Of a DNA stretch of 13,196 bases, positions 1 to 7,673 are shown one piece after another. Position 1 is the stretch's first letter. Each line of letters starts with the position of its first letter. Below the pieces are notes generated by a model, which was not told where the DNA came from, did no database searches, and saw only the letters and a list, made by a program, of their open reading frames with translations. Source of the DNA: JBFWQM01 sp050249455 (GTDB taxonomy: Bacteria; Pseudomonadota; Alphaproteobacteria; MPNO01; VGEU01); assembly GCA_050249455.1 (NCBI GenBank), contig JBFWQM010000155.1:1-13196 (forward strand), read 5' to 3'. Made by a program: the position numbers and the translations under genes.

Positions 1-248
1 GGCCGCGTCTCCTGATCCTCGACGAGCCGACCGAGGGGATCCAGCCATCGATCATCAAGGACATCGAGCGGGTCATCCGCATGCTCGCCAACCGCGGCGA
101 CATGGCGATCCTGCTGGTCGAGCAGTACCTCGACTTCGCCAGCCAGCTCGCCGACACCTATGCGGTGATGGAGCGCGGCGAGGTGGTGCTGGCCGGTCCC
201 AAGGGCACGCTCGATGAGGCCGATGTCCGCCGCTATCTCACGGTTTGA
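1..248 (+). CDS. urtE: Urea ABC transporter ATP-binding protein UrtE, C-terminal part (5' end outside window)
   Basis: The reading frame enters at base 3 and ends at TGA 246-248, giving about 81 residues. It opens with a Walker B segment (LLILDEPTEGIQPSI), continues with RGDMAILLVEQYLDFA, where the LivF/UrtE family has VEQ at the H-loop position, and ends MERGEVVLAG...VRRYLTV. The EGIQPSIIKDI string and the RRYLTV-type terminus are typical of UrtE rather than amino-acid LivF proteins. UrtE is one of the two cytoplasmic ATPases energising the high-affinity urea importer UrtABCDE. Its position directly before the urease genes supports urea as substrate and suggests that urtABCDE lies just upstream. 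The Walker A and signature motifs are outside the window. Confidence 0.9.
   Translation, partial: PRLLILDEPTEGIQPSIIKDIERVIRMLANRGDMAILLVEQYLDFASQLADTYAVMERGEVVLAGPKGTLDEADVRRYLTV
201..205 (+). promoter_or_regulatory. Ribosome binding site supporting the ureD start at 214
   Basis: AAGGG lies 8 nt before the ATG at 214, inside the urtE coding region. The later in-frame ATG at 283 has no purine-rich stretch at a suitable distance, and the ATG at 223 has only an AGG 3 nt away. This favours the early start. Confidence 0.4.
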
Positions 249-1098
249 GCCGCGCCCGCGCCGCGATCCGCCGCCGCCCGCGATGCAGCGCGGCGACGGA
301 GCGGCGGAGGTCGGCTACGCCTGCCGCGACGGCCGCACCGCGCTCGCCGCGCTGTGCCAGCGTGCGCCGTGCCGCGTGCTGACGCCGAACCCGCAGCCCG
401 GCGACCCGCCGCAGGCGGTGCTGCTCAACACCGCCGGCGGCATCGCCGGCGGCGACCGGCTGGCGGTGACCGTGCGGGTGGAGGCCGGCGCCGCCGCGAC
501 TGCCACCGCGCAGGCGGCGGAGAAGGTCTACCGCTCGCTCGGCCCTGCGGCGACGGTGCGCACGGCCCTGTCGGTCGGCGCCGGCGGCTGGCTCGACTGG
601 CTGCCGCAGGAGACCATCCTGTTCCAGGGCGCGCGCCTCGACCGCCGCGCCGCCGCCGACGTCGCGCCCGGTGGCCGGCTGCTCGGCGCCGAGACCCTTG
701 TGTTCGGCCGCCGCGCCCGCGGCGAACGCTTCACCGACGGCCTGGTCCACGACGGCTGGCGTATCCGCCGCGACGGACGCCTCGTGTGGGCGGACGCGCT
801 GCGCCTCGACGGCACGGTCGCGCCTTTGCTCGACTCGCCGGCCGGCTTCGCCGGGGCGGAGGCATATGCCACGGCGTTCTACGTCGCCGACGATGCGCCG
901 TCGCATTTGCCGCTCGCGCGTGAGCTCACCACGCGCGAAGGCCTGCGCGCCGGCGCGACGGTGGTCAACGGCATCCTTCTGGCGCGCTGGCTCGGCGTCG
1001 CCGACCGGGTGCGCGCCGCGCTGGCCGATTTCCTCGCTGCGCTGCGCCACGCCGCCGCCGGCTGGCCGGCGCGCCTTCCGCGGGTGTGGAGCACGTGA
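214..1098 (+). CDS. ureD: Urease accessory protein UreD
   Basis: UreD is the scaffold of the cytoplasmic UreD-UreF-UreG complex that delivers Ni to apo-urease. Recognisable family stretches are AEVGYA near residue 32, QRAPCRVL, AVLLNTAGGIAGGDRL (about residues 68-83), TAQAAEKVYRSLG, LDWLPQETILFQGA, the VNGIL/ARWLG region and the terminal LPRVWST. The length of 294 aa is slightly above the usual 270-280 because of a Pro/Arg-rich leader. Starts at 214 (35-nt overlap with urtE), 223 or 283 (giving MQRGDG, where family similarity begins) are all possible. I chose 214 because of the AAGGG at 201-205. The overlap with urtE implies co-transcription and translational coupling. Function is confident, the start is not. 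Confidence 0.9.
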   Translation: MRPMSAAISRFEPRPRRDPPPPAMQRGDGAAEVGYACRDGRTALAALCQRAPCRVLTPNPQPGDPPQAVLLNTAGGIAGGDRLAVTVRVEAGAAATATAQAAEKVYRSLGPAATVRTALSVGAGGWLDWLPQETILFQGARLDRRAAADVAPGGRLLGAETLVFGRRARGERFTDGLVHDGWRIRRDGRLVWADALRLDGTVAPLLDSPAGFAGAEAYATAFYVADDAPSHLPLARELTTREGLRAGATVVNGILLARWLGVADRVRAALADFLAALRHAAAGWPARLPRVWST

Positions 1099-1150
1099 TG
1101 GCGCGGCCCGCCCGTCCCGCCGCGTCCGACTGCAAGACGGAGATCACCCC

Positions 1151-1453
1151 GTGAACCTCACCCCGCGCGAGAAGGACAAGCTGCTCGTCGCGATGGCCGC
1201 GATGGTGGCCCGTCGCCGGCTGGAGCGCGGCGTCAAGCTCAACTACCCGGAGGCGGTGGCGCTGATCACCGACTTCGTCGTGGAGGGCGCGCGCGACGGC
1301 CTGTCGGTGGCGGAGCTGATGCGCGACGGCGCCGGCGTCATCGCGCGCAACCAAGTGATGGACGGCGTCGCCGAGATGATCCACGAGATCCAGGTCGAAG
1401 CGACCTTCCCAGACGGCACCAAGCTGGTGACCGTCCACCACCCGATCCGGTGA
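1151..1453 (+). CDS. ureA: Urease gamma subunit UreA
   Basis: This 100-aa protein is a full-length gamma subunit, one of three structural subunits of cytoplasmic nickel urease (urea + H2O to NH3 and carbamate). It reads MNLTPREKDKLLVAMAAMVA, then LNYPEAVALI, a GARDG segment and VMDGVAEMIHEIQVEATFPDG, ending TVHHPIR, all typical of UreA. The start is GTG at 1151, with GGAG at 1139-1142 (8-nt spacing). The frame is open well upstream but has no family similarity there. It follows ureD by 52 nt and precedes ureB by 7 nt. Gamma and beta are separate genes here, as in most bacteria and unlike the fused Helicobacter UreA. Confidence 0.96.
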   Translation: MNLTPREKDKLLVAMAAMVARRRLERGVKLNYPEAVALITDFVVEGARDGLSVAELMRDGAGVIARNQVMDGVAEMIHEIQVEATFPDGTKLVTVHHPIR

Positions 1454-1460
1454 GGCGGCG

Positions 1461-1772
1461 ATGATCCCCGGCGAAGTCACCTGCAGCGACGGCGAGATCG
1501 AGCTCAACGCCGGCCGCCCGACCGTGACCCTGGAGGTCGCCAACACCGGCGACCGGCCGATCCAGGTCGGCAGCCACTACCACTTCTTCGAGACAAACCC
1601 GGCGCTGCGCTTCGACCGCGACAAGGCCAAGGGCTGCCGCCTCGACATCCCGGCCGGCACCGCGACTCGGTTCGAGCCGGGCCAGACGCGCGTCGTGCGC
1701 CTGGTGGCCTACGCCGGCGGGCGAACGGTCTACGGCTTCCGCGCCGCCGTGTCCGGCCCGCTGGGACGCTGA
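1461..1772 (+). CDS. ureB: Urease beta subunit UreB
   Basis: This 103-aa protein is the normal length for a separate urease beta subunit. It starts MIPGEV, carries the conserved NTGDRPIQVGSHYHFFETN segment (about residues 30-48), LDIPAGTATRFEPG, and ends VYGFRAAVSGPLGR. It packs against UreA and UreC in the (alpha-beta-gamma)3 holoenzyme and contributes no metal ligands. The ATG at 1461 is 7 nt after the ureA stop, and a TGAGG lies 5 nt upstream, partly formed by the ureA stop codon. The gene is separated from ureC by 3 nt, so the three structural genes are almost certainly one translational block. Confidence 0.96.
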   Translation: MIPGEVTCSDGEIELNAGRPTVTLEVANTGDRPIQVGSHYHFFETNPALRFDRDKAKGCRLDIPAGTATRFEPGQTRVVRLVAYAGGRTVYGFRAAVSGPLGR

Positions 1773-1775
1773 GCG

Positions 1776-3488
<1,713 letters not shown>

Positions 3489-3524
3489 GAAGGCGGGATG
3501 ACGCACACCGCCTCAATCAATAAT

Positions 3525-3559
3525 GGAGTCATACGCGGGTCGAGCCCGCGTATGACTCC
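3525..3559. repeat. Perfect 15-bp palindrome in the ureC-ureE gap (REP-like)
   Basis: GGAGTCATACGCGGG at 3525-3539 and its exact reverse complement at 3545-3559 are separated by the 5-nt loop TCGAG. The palindrome is the only notable structure in the 131-bp gap 3489-3619. Its sequence, a direct-to-complement 'CGCGGG-TCGAG-CCCGCG' core flanked by GTCAT/ATGAC, matches from memory the dispersed intergenic palindromes of many alphaproteobacteria. One reading frame across it encodes the familiar artefact peptide RGLDPRM. As RNA it would form a strong stem-loop, and it is followed by only TTT, so it is a weak candidate for an intrinsic terminator. An mRNA-stability or attenuation role within the operon is inference. 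Confidence 0.8.
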
Positions 3560-3619
3560 TTTACCCGATGACAAGTCCGGCCGTGACGGCATGGGGGTTG
3601 GAAGAGGGGGCCGCCCGTC

Positions 3620-4168
3620 ATGATCCGCGCGACCGAGATCGTCCCCGCCGGCACGTGGCCCGCGGCCGCGCGGCGCGACACCATCACCCTGGGGTTCGAG
3701 GACCGCTTCCGCCGGCGCATCCGCCTCGTCGCCGACGGCGGGCTGGAGTTCCTGCTCGATCTGTCGGACGCGGCGGTGATGCGCGCCGGCGACGGGCTGC
3801 GGCTGGACGACGGCGGCATCGTCGCGGTCGCGGCGGCCGACGAGGCGCTGGTGGAGATCGCGGCCGGCTCGCCCGGCGTGCTGGCCCGCCTCGCCTGGCA
3901 CCTCGGCAACCGGCATCTGCCGGCGGAGATCGCCGGCGACCGCATCCGCATCCGCGACGACCACGTCATCGTCGACATGCTGAAGGGCCTTGGCGCCGAC
4001 GTGCGCCGCGTCAACGCGCCGTTCAACCCGGAAGGCGGCGCCTACGGCCAGCACAACCACGACCATCGCCATCCGCATGCCCATCCGGACGCGCATGACC
4101 GTGGGCACGACCATGGCCATTCGCACGACCATCGGGAGCTCGGCCATCGCCACGACCATCACGACTGA
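3620..4168 (+). CDS. ureE: Urease accessory protein UreE, nickel metallochaperone with His-rich tail
   Basis: This 182-aa UreE is a cytoplasmic dimeric chaperone that hands Ni to the UreDFG complex. The N-terminal peptide-binding-like domain (about residues 1-75) is followed by the metal-binding domain with LAWHLGNRHLPAEI (residues 91-104). His94 there probably corresponds to the conserved dimer-interface nickel ligand. DDHVIVDMLKGLGADV follows. Residues 143-182 form a tail with 16 His in 40 residues, alternating with Asp, Arg and Gly, as in nickel-storing UreE proteins such as that of Klebsiella. The ATG at 3620 has only a distant G-rich stretch (GAGGGGG at 3604-3610) upstream. No better in-frame start exists. 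The last 56 nt are also the start of ureF in another frame. Confidence 0.95.
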   Translation: MIRATEIVPAGTWPAAARRDTITLGFEDRFRRRIRLVADGGLEFLLDLSDAAVMRAGDGLRLDDGGIVAVAAADEALVEIAAGSPGVLARLAWHLGNRHLPAEIAGDRIRIRDDHVIVDMLKGLGADVRRVNAPFNPEGGAYGQHNHDHRHPHAHPDAHDRGHDHGHSHDHRELGHRHDHHD

Positions 4169-4823
4169 GGCGCTGTACCGCCTCGCCGCGTGGCTGTCGC
4201 CGGCCTACCCGATCGGCGCGTTCAGCTACAGCCATGGCGTCGAGTACGCGGTGGAGGCCGGCCTGGTGACGGACCGCGAGACGCTGGTCGCATGGTGCGC
4301 CCACCTGGCGCGGCACGGCGCGGCGTGGACAGACGCGGTGCTGATCGCGCACGCCCACGAGGCGGCGGCGCGCGGCGACGGCGCGGCGCTCGACGCCATC
4401 GCCGACCTCGCCGTCGCGCTGCGCGGCACGGCGGAGACGGCGCTGGAGACGACGCAGCAGGGCGCCTCTTTCGTCGCCGCCACACGCGCGGCATGGGCCG
4501 TCGCGGCGCTCGACCGATTCGACGGGCGCACCGTGGCGCTGCCGGTCGCCTTCGCGGTGGCGGCGCACGGGGTCGACGTGCGGCTCGCGGTCTTCGCCTA
4601 CCTGCAGGCATTGAGCGCCAACCTGGTGTCGGCGGCGGTGCGGCTGGTGCCGCTGGGCCAGACCGACGGCCAGCGCGCGGTCGCCGCGCTGCTGCCGGCG
4701 GTGGACGCCGCGGCTGCGGCGGCCTGCGCCACGCCGCTCGACGACATCGGCGCCGCGGCGCCGATGGTCGATTGGACCTCGATGCGCCACGAGACCCAGT
4801 ACACGAGACTGTTCCGCTCATGA
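4113..4823 (+). CDS. ureF: Urease accessory protein UreF
   Basis: UreF is the all-helical partner of UreD and UreG in the nickel-insertion complex. Family features are ALYRLAAWLSPAYPIGAFSYSHG starting about residue 20, EYAVEAGLVTD, TTQQGASF, YLQALSANLVSAAVRLVPLGQ in the middle and the terminal MRHETQYTRLFRS. From the ATG at 4113 the protein is 236 aa. The frame also contains an ATG at 4095 and is open further upstream. Between 4113 and the conserved ALYRL there is no other ATG, GTG or TTG, so the start must lie within ureE. This gives an overlap of at least 56 nt with the ureE His tail and an Ile/Thr-rich leader. A GTGGG at 4101-4105 is a weak ribosome site. The stop overlaps the ureG start as ATGA. 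Confidence 0.93.
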   Translation: MAIRTTIGSSAIATTITTEALYRLAAWLSPAYPIGAFSYSHGVEYAVEAGLVTDRETLVAWCAHLARHGAAWTDAVLIAHAHEAAARGDGAALDAIADLAVALRGTAETALETTQQGASFVAATRAAWAVAALDRFDGRTVALPVAFAVAAHGVDVRLAVFAYLQALSANLVSAAVRLVPLGQTDGQRAVAALLPAVDAAAAAACATPLDDIGAAAPMVDWTSMRHETQYTRLFRS

Positions 4824-5458
4824 GCACCATGTCAAACGGGCCGCTGAGGGTCGGCGTCGGCGGGCCGGTCGGGTCGGGCAAGACCGCGCTGGTCGACCGG
4901 CTGTGCAAGCTGATGCGCGACCGCTGGAACATCGCGGTCGTCACCAACGACATCTACACCAAGGAGGACGCGGAGTTCCTGACCCGCTCCGGCGCGCTGG
5001 CGCCCGAGCGCATCATGGGGGTGGAGACCGGCGGCTGCCCGCACACCGCGATCCGCGAGGACGCCTCGATCAACCTCGCCGCGATCGGCGACATCACCCG
5101 CCGGCTGCCCGGCCTCGACCTCGTGTTCGTCGAGTCGGGCGGCGACAACCTGGCGGCGACCTTCTCGCCCGAGCTCGCCGACATCACGATCTACGTCATC
5201 GACGTCGCGGCGGGCGACAAGATCCCCAGGAAGGGCGGGCCGGGCATCACGCGGTCGGACCTCCTGGTCATCAACAAAATCGACCTCGCGCCGCTGGTTG
5301 GCGCCAGCCTGGAGGTGATGGACCGCGACGCGAAGAAGATGCGCGGCGCGCGGCCGTTCCTCTTCACCAACCTCAAGGAGAACCAGGGCGTCGCCGGCAT
5401 CGCCGCGTTCATCGAGCGTGCCGGCGGCCTCGCCCAGGCCAGCGATAGGGGACAGTAA
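4820..5458 (+). CDS. ureG: Urease accessory GTPase UreG
   Basis: This 212-aa SIMIBI-class GTPase drives nickel transfer into urease. Motifs are P-loop GGPVGSGKT at residues 14-22, NDIYTKEDAEFL at 43-54, the invariant nickel-binding Cys73-Pro74-His75 in ETGGCPHTAIRED, VESGGDNLAATFSPELAD at 104-121 (switch/Walker B region) and the guanine-specificity NKID at 152-155. The N-terminus has no His-rich extension, consistent with the His-rich store being on UreE here. The ATG at 4820 overlaps the ureF TGA by 4 nt (ATGA). A second ATG at 4829 (MSNGPLRVG) is also possible. The stop is 2 nt before the ureJ ATG. Confidence 0.97.
   Translation: MSTMSNGPLRVGVGGPVGSGKTALVDRLCKLMRDRWNIAVVTNDIYTKEDAEFLTRSGALAPERIMGVETGGCPHTAIREDASINLAAIGDITRRLPGLDLVFVESGGDNLAATFSPELADITIYVIDVAAGDKIPRKGGPGITRSDLLVINKIDLAPLVGASLEVMDRDAKKMRGARPFLFTNLKENQGVAGIAAFIERAGGLAQASDRGQ
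5447..5451 (+). promoter_or_regulatory. Ribosome binding site for the ureJ start at 5461
   Basis: AGGGG, inside the last codons of ureG, lies 9 nt before the ATG at 5461. It supports this ATG over the internal GTG at 5545. The full unusual N-terminus is then translated. Confidence 0.45.
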
Positions 5459-5460
5459 GA

Positions 5461-6156
5461 ATGCACACGTCACACGGCGCGGCCGCCCACATCACCCTCC
5501 CGCCTCGCGGGCCCCTCCCTCGCCGCCCACTCCGGGGGGAGAGGGTGCGAGCGCAGCGAGCGGGAGAGGGGGGTGGCCGCCGGTCCCTCCTGCCGGCGCT
5601 GCTTGCGGCGCTCGCCGTGCTCGCCGCCGCGCCGGCGCACGCCCACGTCCTCGACGGCGGCGGCTCGCTCGGCGCCGGGTTCGCGCATCCGTTCCTCGGC
5701 CTCGATCACCTGCTGGCGATGGTGGCGGTGGGCGTGTGGGCGGCCCAGCTCGGCGGTGCGTGGACGTGGCGGGTGCCGGTCGCGTTCGTCGCCGTGATGG
5801 CCGCCGGCGCGCTCGCCGGCGCGGCCGGGATCGCGCTGCCGGGGGTGGAGGCGGGCATCGCCGCCTCCGTGGTTGTGGCGGGCATCCTGATCGCGTGGTC
5901 GCCGCGGCTGCCGGCGTGGGCCCCGGTCGCGGTGGTCGCCTTGTTCGCCGTGTTCCATGGCCACGCCCACGGCGCCGAGCTGCCGGCCGGCGCGTCGTGG
6001 CTCGGCTACGGCGCCGGCTTCGTCGCCGCGACCGCGCTGCTGCACGCCGCAGGCATCGCGCTGGCGCATGCCGGCCGCGCGCTCGGCGGCACCGTGGCGC
6101 CGCGGCTTCTCGGCGCGCTGGCCGGCGCCGGCGGTGTGTGGCTGATCGCCGGCTAG
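5461..6156 (+). CDS. ureJ: HupE/UreJ family nickel permease
   Basis: This 231-aa protein belongs to the HupE/UreJ family, inner-membrane secondary transporters thought to import Ni. The family core starts with a signal-like hydrophobic stretch (LLPALLAALAVLAAAPAHAH, about residues 43-62) and the motif HPFLGLDHLLAMVAVGVWA (residues 76-94). Several Ala/Val-rich membrane segments and FHGHAHGAELP (165-175) follow. The protein is about 35 residues longer than usual. Residues about 11-38 are Arg/Gly/Pro-rich (PRGPLPRRPLRGERVRAQR) and are encoded by a GC-rich inverted repeat. The ATG at 5461 has a good AGGGG and lies 2 nt after ureG, while GTG 5545 is an alternative start. As last gene of the urease operon it would supply Ni. 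The stop shares CTAG with sodC. Confidence 0.85.
   Translation: MHTSHGAAAHITLPPRGPLPRRPLRGERVRAQRAGEGGGRRSLLPALLAALAVLAAAPAHAHVLDGGGSLGAGFAHPFLGLDHLLAMVAVGVWAAQLGGAWTWRVPVAFVAVMAAGALAGAAGIALPGVEAGIAASVVVAGILIAWSPRLPAWAPVAVVALFAVFHGHAHGAELPAGASWLGYGAGFVAATALLHAAGIALAHAGRALGGTVAPRLLGALAGAGGVWLIAG
5495..5570. repeat. GC-rich inverted-repeat element inside the ureJ 5' coding region
   Basis: The stretch 5497-5508 (CTCCCGCCTCGC) pairs with 5556-5566 (GCGAGCGGGAG) as an 11-bp stem with one bulged C. A smaller CTCC/GGAG hairpin lies at 5530-5541 inside. The text 'GGGTGCGAGCGCAGCGAG-CGGGAGAGGG' resembles, from memory, dispersed intergenic elements of high-GC proteobacteria. It sits between the start codon and the signal-peptide core of ureJ and is translated in frame (76 nt between the outer bases, element limits approximate). 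Confidence 0.6.
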
Positions 6157-6677
6157 AACACGCCGCAGGCGATGCGTGCGCCGCCGCCGCCCAGCGGCTG
6201 CGGCTGGTCGGCGTAGTTGTCGCCCCCCGCGTGGATCATCAGCGACCGGCCGCGCAGCTCCTCGACCTTGAGGTTGGGAACCGTCATGGCGCGGATCGCG
6301 GTGCCGTCGTCGGCGACCGCCAGCTTGGGCAGGTCGCCCTTGTGGCCGGCGCCGTGGGGGCCCAGGTGCTTGCCAGTATGGGCGGGGTCGTAGTGCCCGC
6401 CGGCCGCCAGCCCGGCAGCCGGCTGGCCGTTCGGACCATCGCCCGGCGCGCAGCTCGGGTTCTGGTGGACGTGGAAGCCGTGCTCGCCCGGCGGCAGGCC
6501 CTTCAGGTTCGGGGTGATCGTGATGCCCTGCGGAGCATCGACGAAGCGCACCGTGCCGATCGCCTCGCCGACGCCCTGCGCGGTGATCTTGTTCATGGTC
6601 ACGATGGTTTCCGCCGCGACGGCGGCGGTAGCGGCGACGACGGCCGCGCCGGCGCCCAACAGGAATGCACGCAACAT
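6153..6677 (-). CDS. sodC: Periplasmic Cu/Zn superoxide dismutase
   Basis: This 174-aa bacterial Cu/Zn SOD dismutes superoxide to O2 and H2O2 in the periplasm. A signal peptide, MLRAFLLGAGAAVVAATAAV, ends near residue 22. Copper ligands are His69 and His71 (HGFHVHQNPSC), the bridging His95 (GGHYDP) and His149 (MIHAGGDNYAD). Zinc-side residues are probably His104, His112 and Asp115 (GHKGDLP). The family signature GGGGARIACGVF closes the protein, with Cys76 and Cys171 placed for the conserved disulfide. The frame is open 10 codons further upstream (ATG at 6707), but the start at 6677 has AAGGAG 5 nt upstream and begins the signal peptide directly. It converges with ureJ, sharing the CTAG at 6153-6156, and is divergent from the DUF2461 gene. 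Confidence 0.96.
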   Translation of the reverse strand: MLRAFLLGAGAAVVAATAAVAAETIVTMNKITAQGVGEAIGTVRFVDAPQGITITPNLKGLPPGEHGFHVHQNPSCAPGDGPNGQPAAGLAAGGHYDPAHTGKHLGPHGAGHKGDLPKLAVADDGTAIRAMTVPNLKVEELRGRSLMIHAGGDNYADQPQPLGGGGARIACGVF

Positions 6678-6682
6678 GTCCG

Positions 6683-6688
6683 CTCCTT
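6683..6688 (-). promoter_or_regulatory. Ribosome binding site deciding the sodC start
   Basis: Read on the minus strand, AAGGAG lies 5 nt before the ATG at 6675-6677. It fixes the start at the signal peptide rather than at the upstream in-frame ATG. Confidence 0.65.
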
Positions 6689-6770
6689 GCCCGCGGGCGC
6701 TTGGCACGCGCCGCCGATGCGCTAGAAACTACGCCTTCCGCGTCGCCACCACTACGCCGGACTTGCCCCG

Positions 6771-7514
6771 ATGAAGAAGCCGAACGGCCGCCCTGCGGCG
6801 CTGGTCTTCCCCGACGACTTCCGTCCCGACTTCACCGGCTTCTCGCCGGCGGCCTTCCGCTACCTGCGCGGCCTCGCGCGCAACAACGAGAAGGCGTGGT
6901 TCGACACGCATCGCGAAACCTACGAGCGCGAGGTCAGGTTCCCGATGGAATGCCTGGTCGCCGCCTTCGGCCGCGATGCCGGCCTGCCGGTGTGGGGCGA
7001 TCCGAAGCGGTCGCTGTTCCGCATCCATCGCGACGTGCGGTTCAGCCCCAACAAGCAGCCCTACAAGGTGCATGCTGCCGCGGTGCTCGCGCGTGACGGC
7101 GGCCGCGGCACCAGCGGCATGGTCTACGTCCACATCCAGCCCGGCGGCTGCTTCGTCTCCTCGGGCTTCTACCGGCCCGACCCGGCGGTGCTGACCGCAT
7201 GGCGGCGGCGGATGGCGGAGAACCCGAAGGAATTCCTCGCCGTCGCGCGCGCGCTTTCGCGCAAGGGCGCGCCGCACGCGTTCGTGACCCGCGAGGCGCT
7301 GAAGACCCTGCCGCTCGGCTTCCGCGACCACGCCGATTCTCCGGTCGCCGAATACCTCAAGTGGAAGCATTTCCTGGTCCACCGCCCGGTCTCGGACGAA
7401 GAGGCGTCGGGCCCCGGCCTGATCGACATCGTGCGCCGGCACGCCAAGACGGCGACGCCGCTGCTCGACTACGGCTGGGCGGTGATGGAGTGGGTGGCGC
7501 CGCGGCGGTCGTGA
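6771..7514 (+). CDS. DUF2461 family protein (unknown function)
   Basis: This 247-aa protein matches the DUF2461 / TIGR02453 family of unknown function. Recognisable stretches are FTGFSPAAFRYLRGLARNNEKAWFDTHRETYE (about residues 20-51, FxxLxxNNxKxWFxxxrxxYe), LFRIHRDVRFSPNKQPYKVHAAAVL (83-107) and VHIQPGGCFVSSGFYRPDP (120-138), where the family has G-x-y-x-P. No signal peptide or membrane segment is seen, so it is probably cytoplasmic. The ATG at 6771 has no clear ribosome site; TTGCCCCG precedes it. It is divergently oriented from sodC across 93 bp that presumably holds both promoters, and convergent with degP. The neighbours do not suggest a role and I do not assign one. Confidence 0.88.
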   Translation: MKKPNGRPAALVFPDDFRPDFTGFSPAAFRYLRGLARNNEKAWFDTHRETYEREVRFPMECLVAAFGRDAGLPVWGDPKRSLFRIHRDVRFSPNKQPYKVHAAAVLARDGGRGTSGMVYVHIQPGGCFVSSGFYRPDPAVLTAWRRRMAENPKEFLAVARALSRKGAPHAFVTREALKTLPLGFRDHADSPVAEYLKWKHFLVHRPVSDEEASGPGLIDIVRRHAKTATPLLDYGWAVMEWVAPRRS

Positions 7515-7552
7515 CGCCGGTGCGGACGCTTCGGCGCGCGGAGCAACCTCCT

Positions 7553-7588
7553 CCCCCAATTCCCTCCCGCGAGGGGAGGGGCTGGGGG
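7553..7588. repeat. Nested palindrome between the DUF2461 gene and degP
   Basis: CCCTCCC at 7562-7568 pairs with GGGAGGG at 7574-7580 around the loop GCGAG. Outside it, CCCCCA at 7553-7558 can pair with TGGGGG at 7583-7588. It lies 38 nt after the DUF2461 stop. The CCCAATTCCCTCCCGCGAGGG wording resembles dispersed elements of high-GC genomes (from memory). No T-run follows, so a terminator role is uncertain. Confidence 0.55.
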
Positions 7589-7623
7589 CAGGGGCGCCAC
7601 CATCGCGCGCCGTCCGATGCGCA

Positions 7624-7662
7624 CCCGCCGGCGGCCCGGTGGAGGCCCGGTCCGCCGGCGGG
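7624..7662. terminator. Strong GC hairpin just beyond the degP stop, possible terminator
   Basis: The stretch 7624-7634 (CCCGCCGGCGG) is exactly complementary to 7652-7662 (CCGCCGGCGGG), an 11-bp stem with a 17-nt loop, starting 11 nt past the degP stop. There is no U-tract on either strand, so if it ends transcription it is not a classic intrinsic terminator. The remainder of the 159-bp gap 7515-7673 holds only the palindrome at 7553-7588. Confidence 0.4.
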
Positions 7663-7673
7663 GTCGCGGCGGC

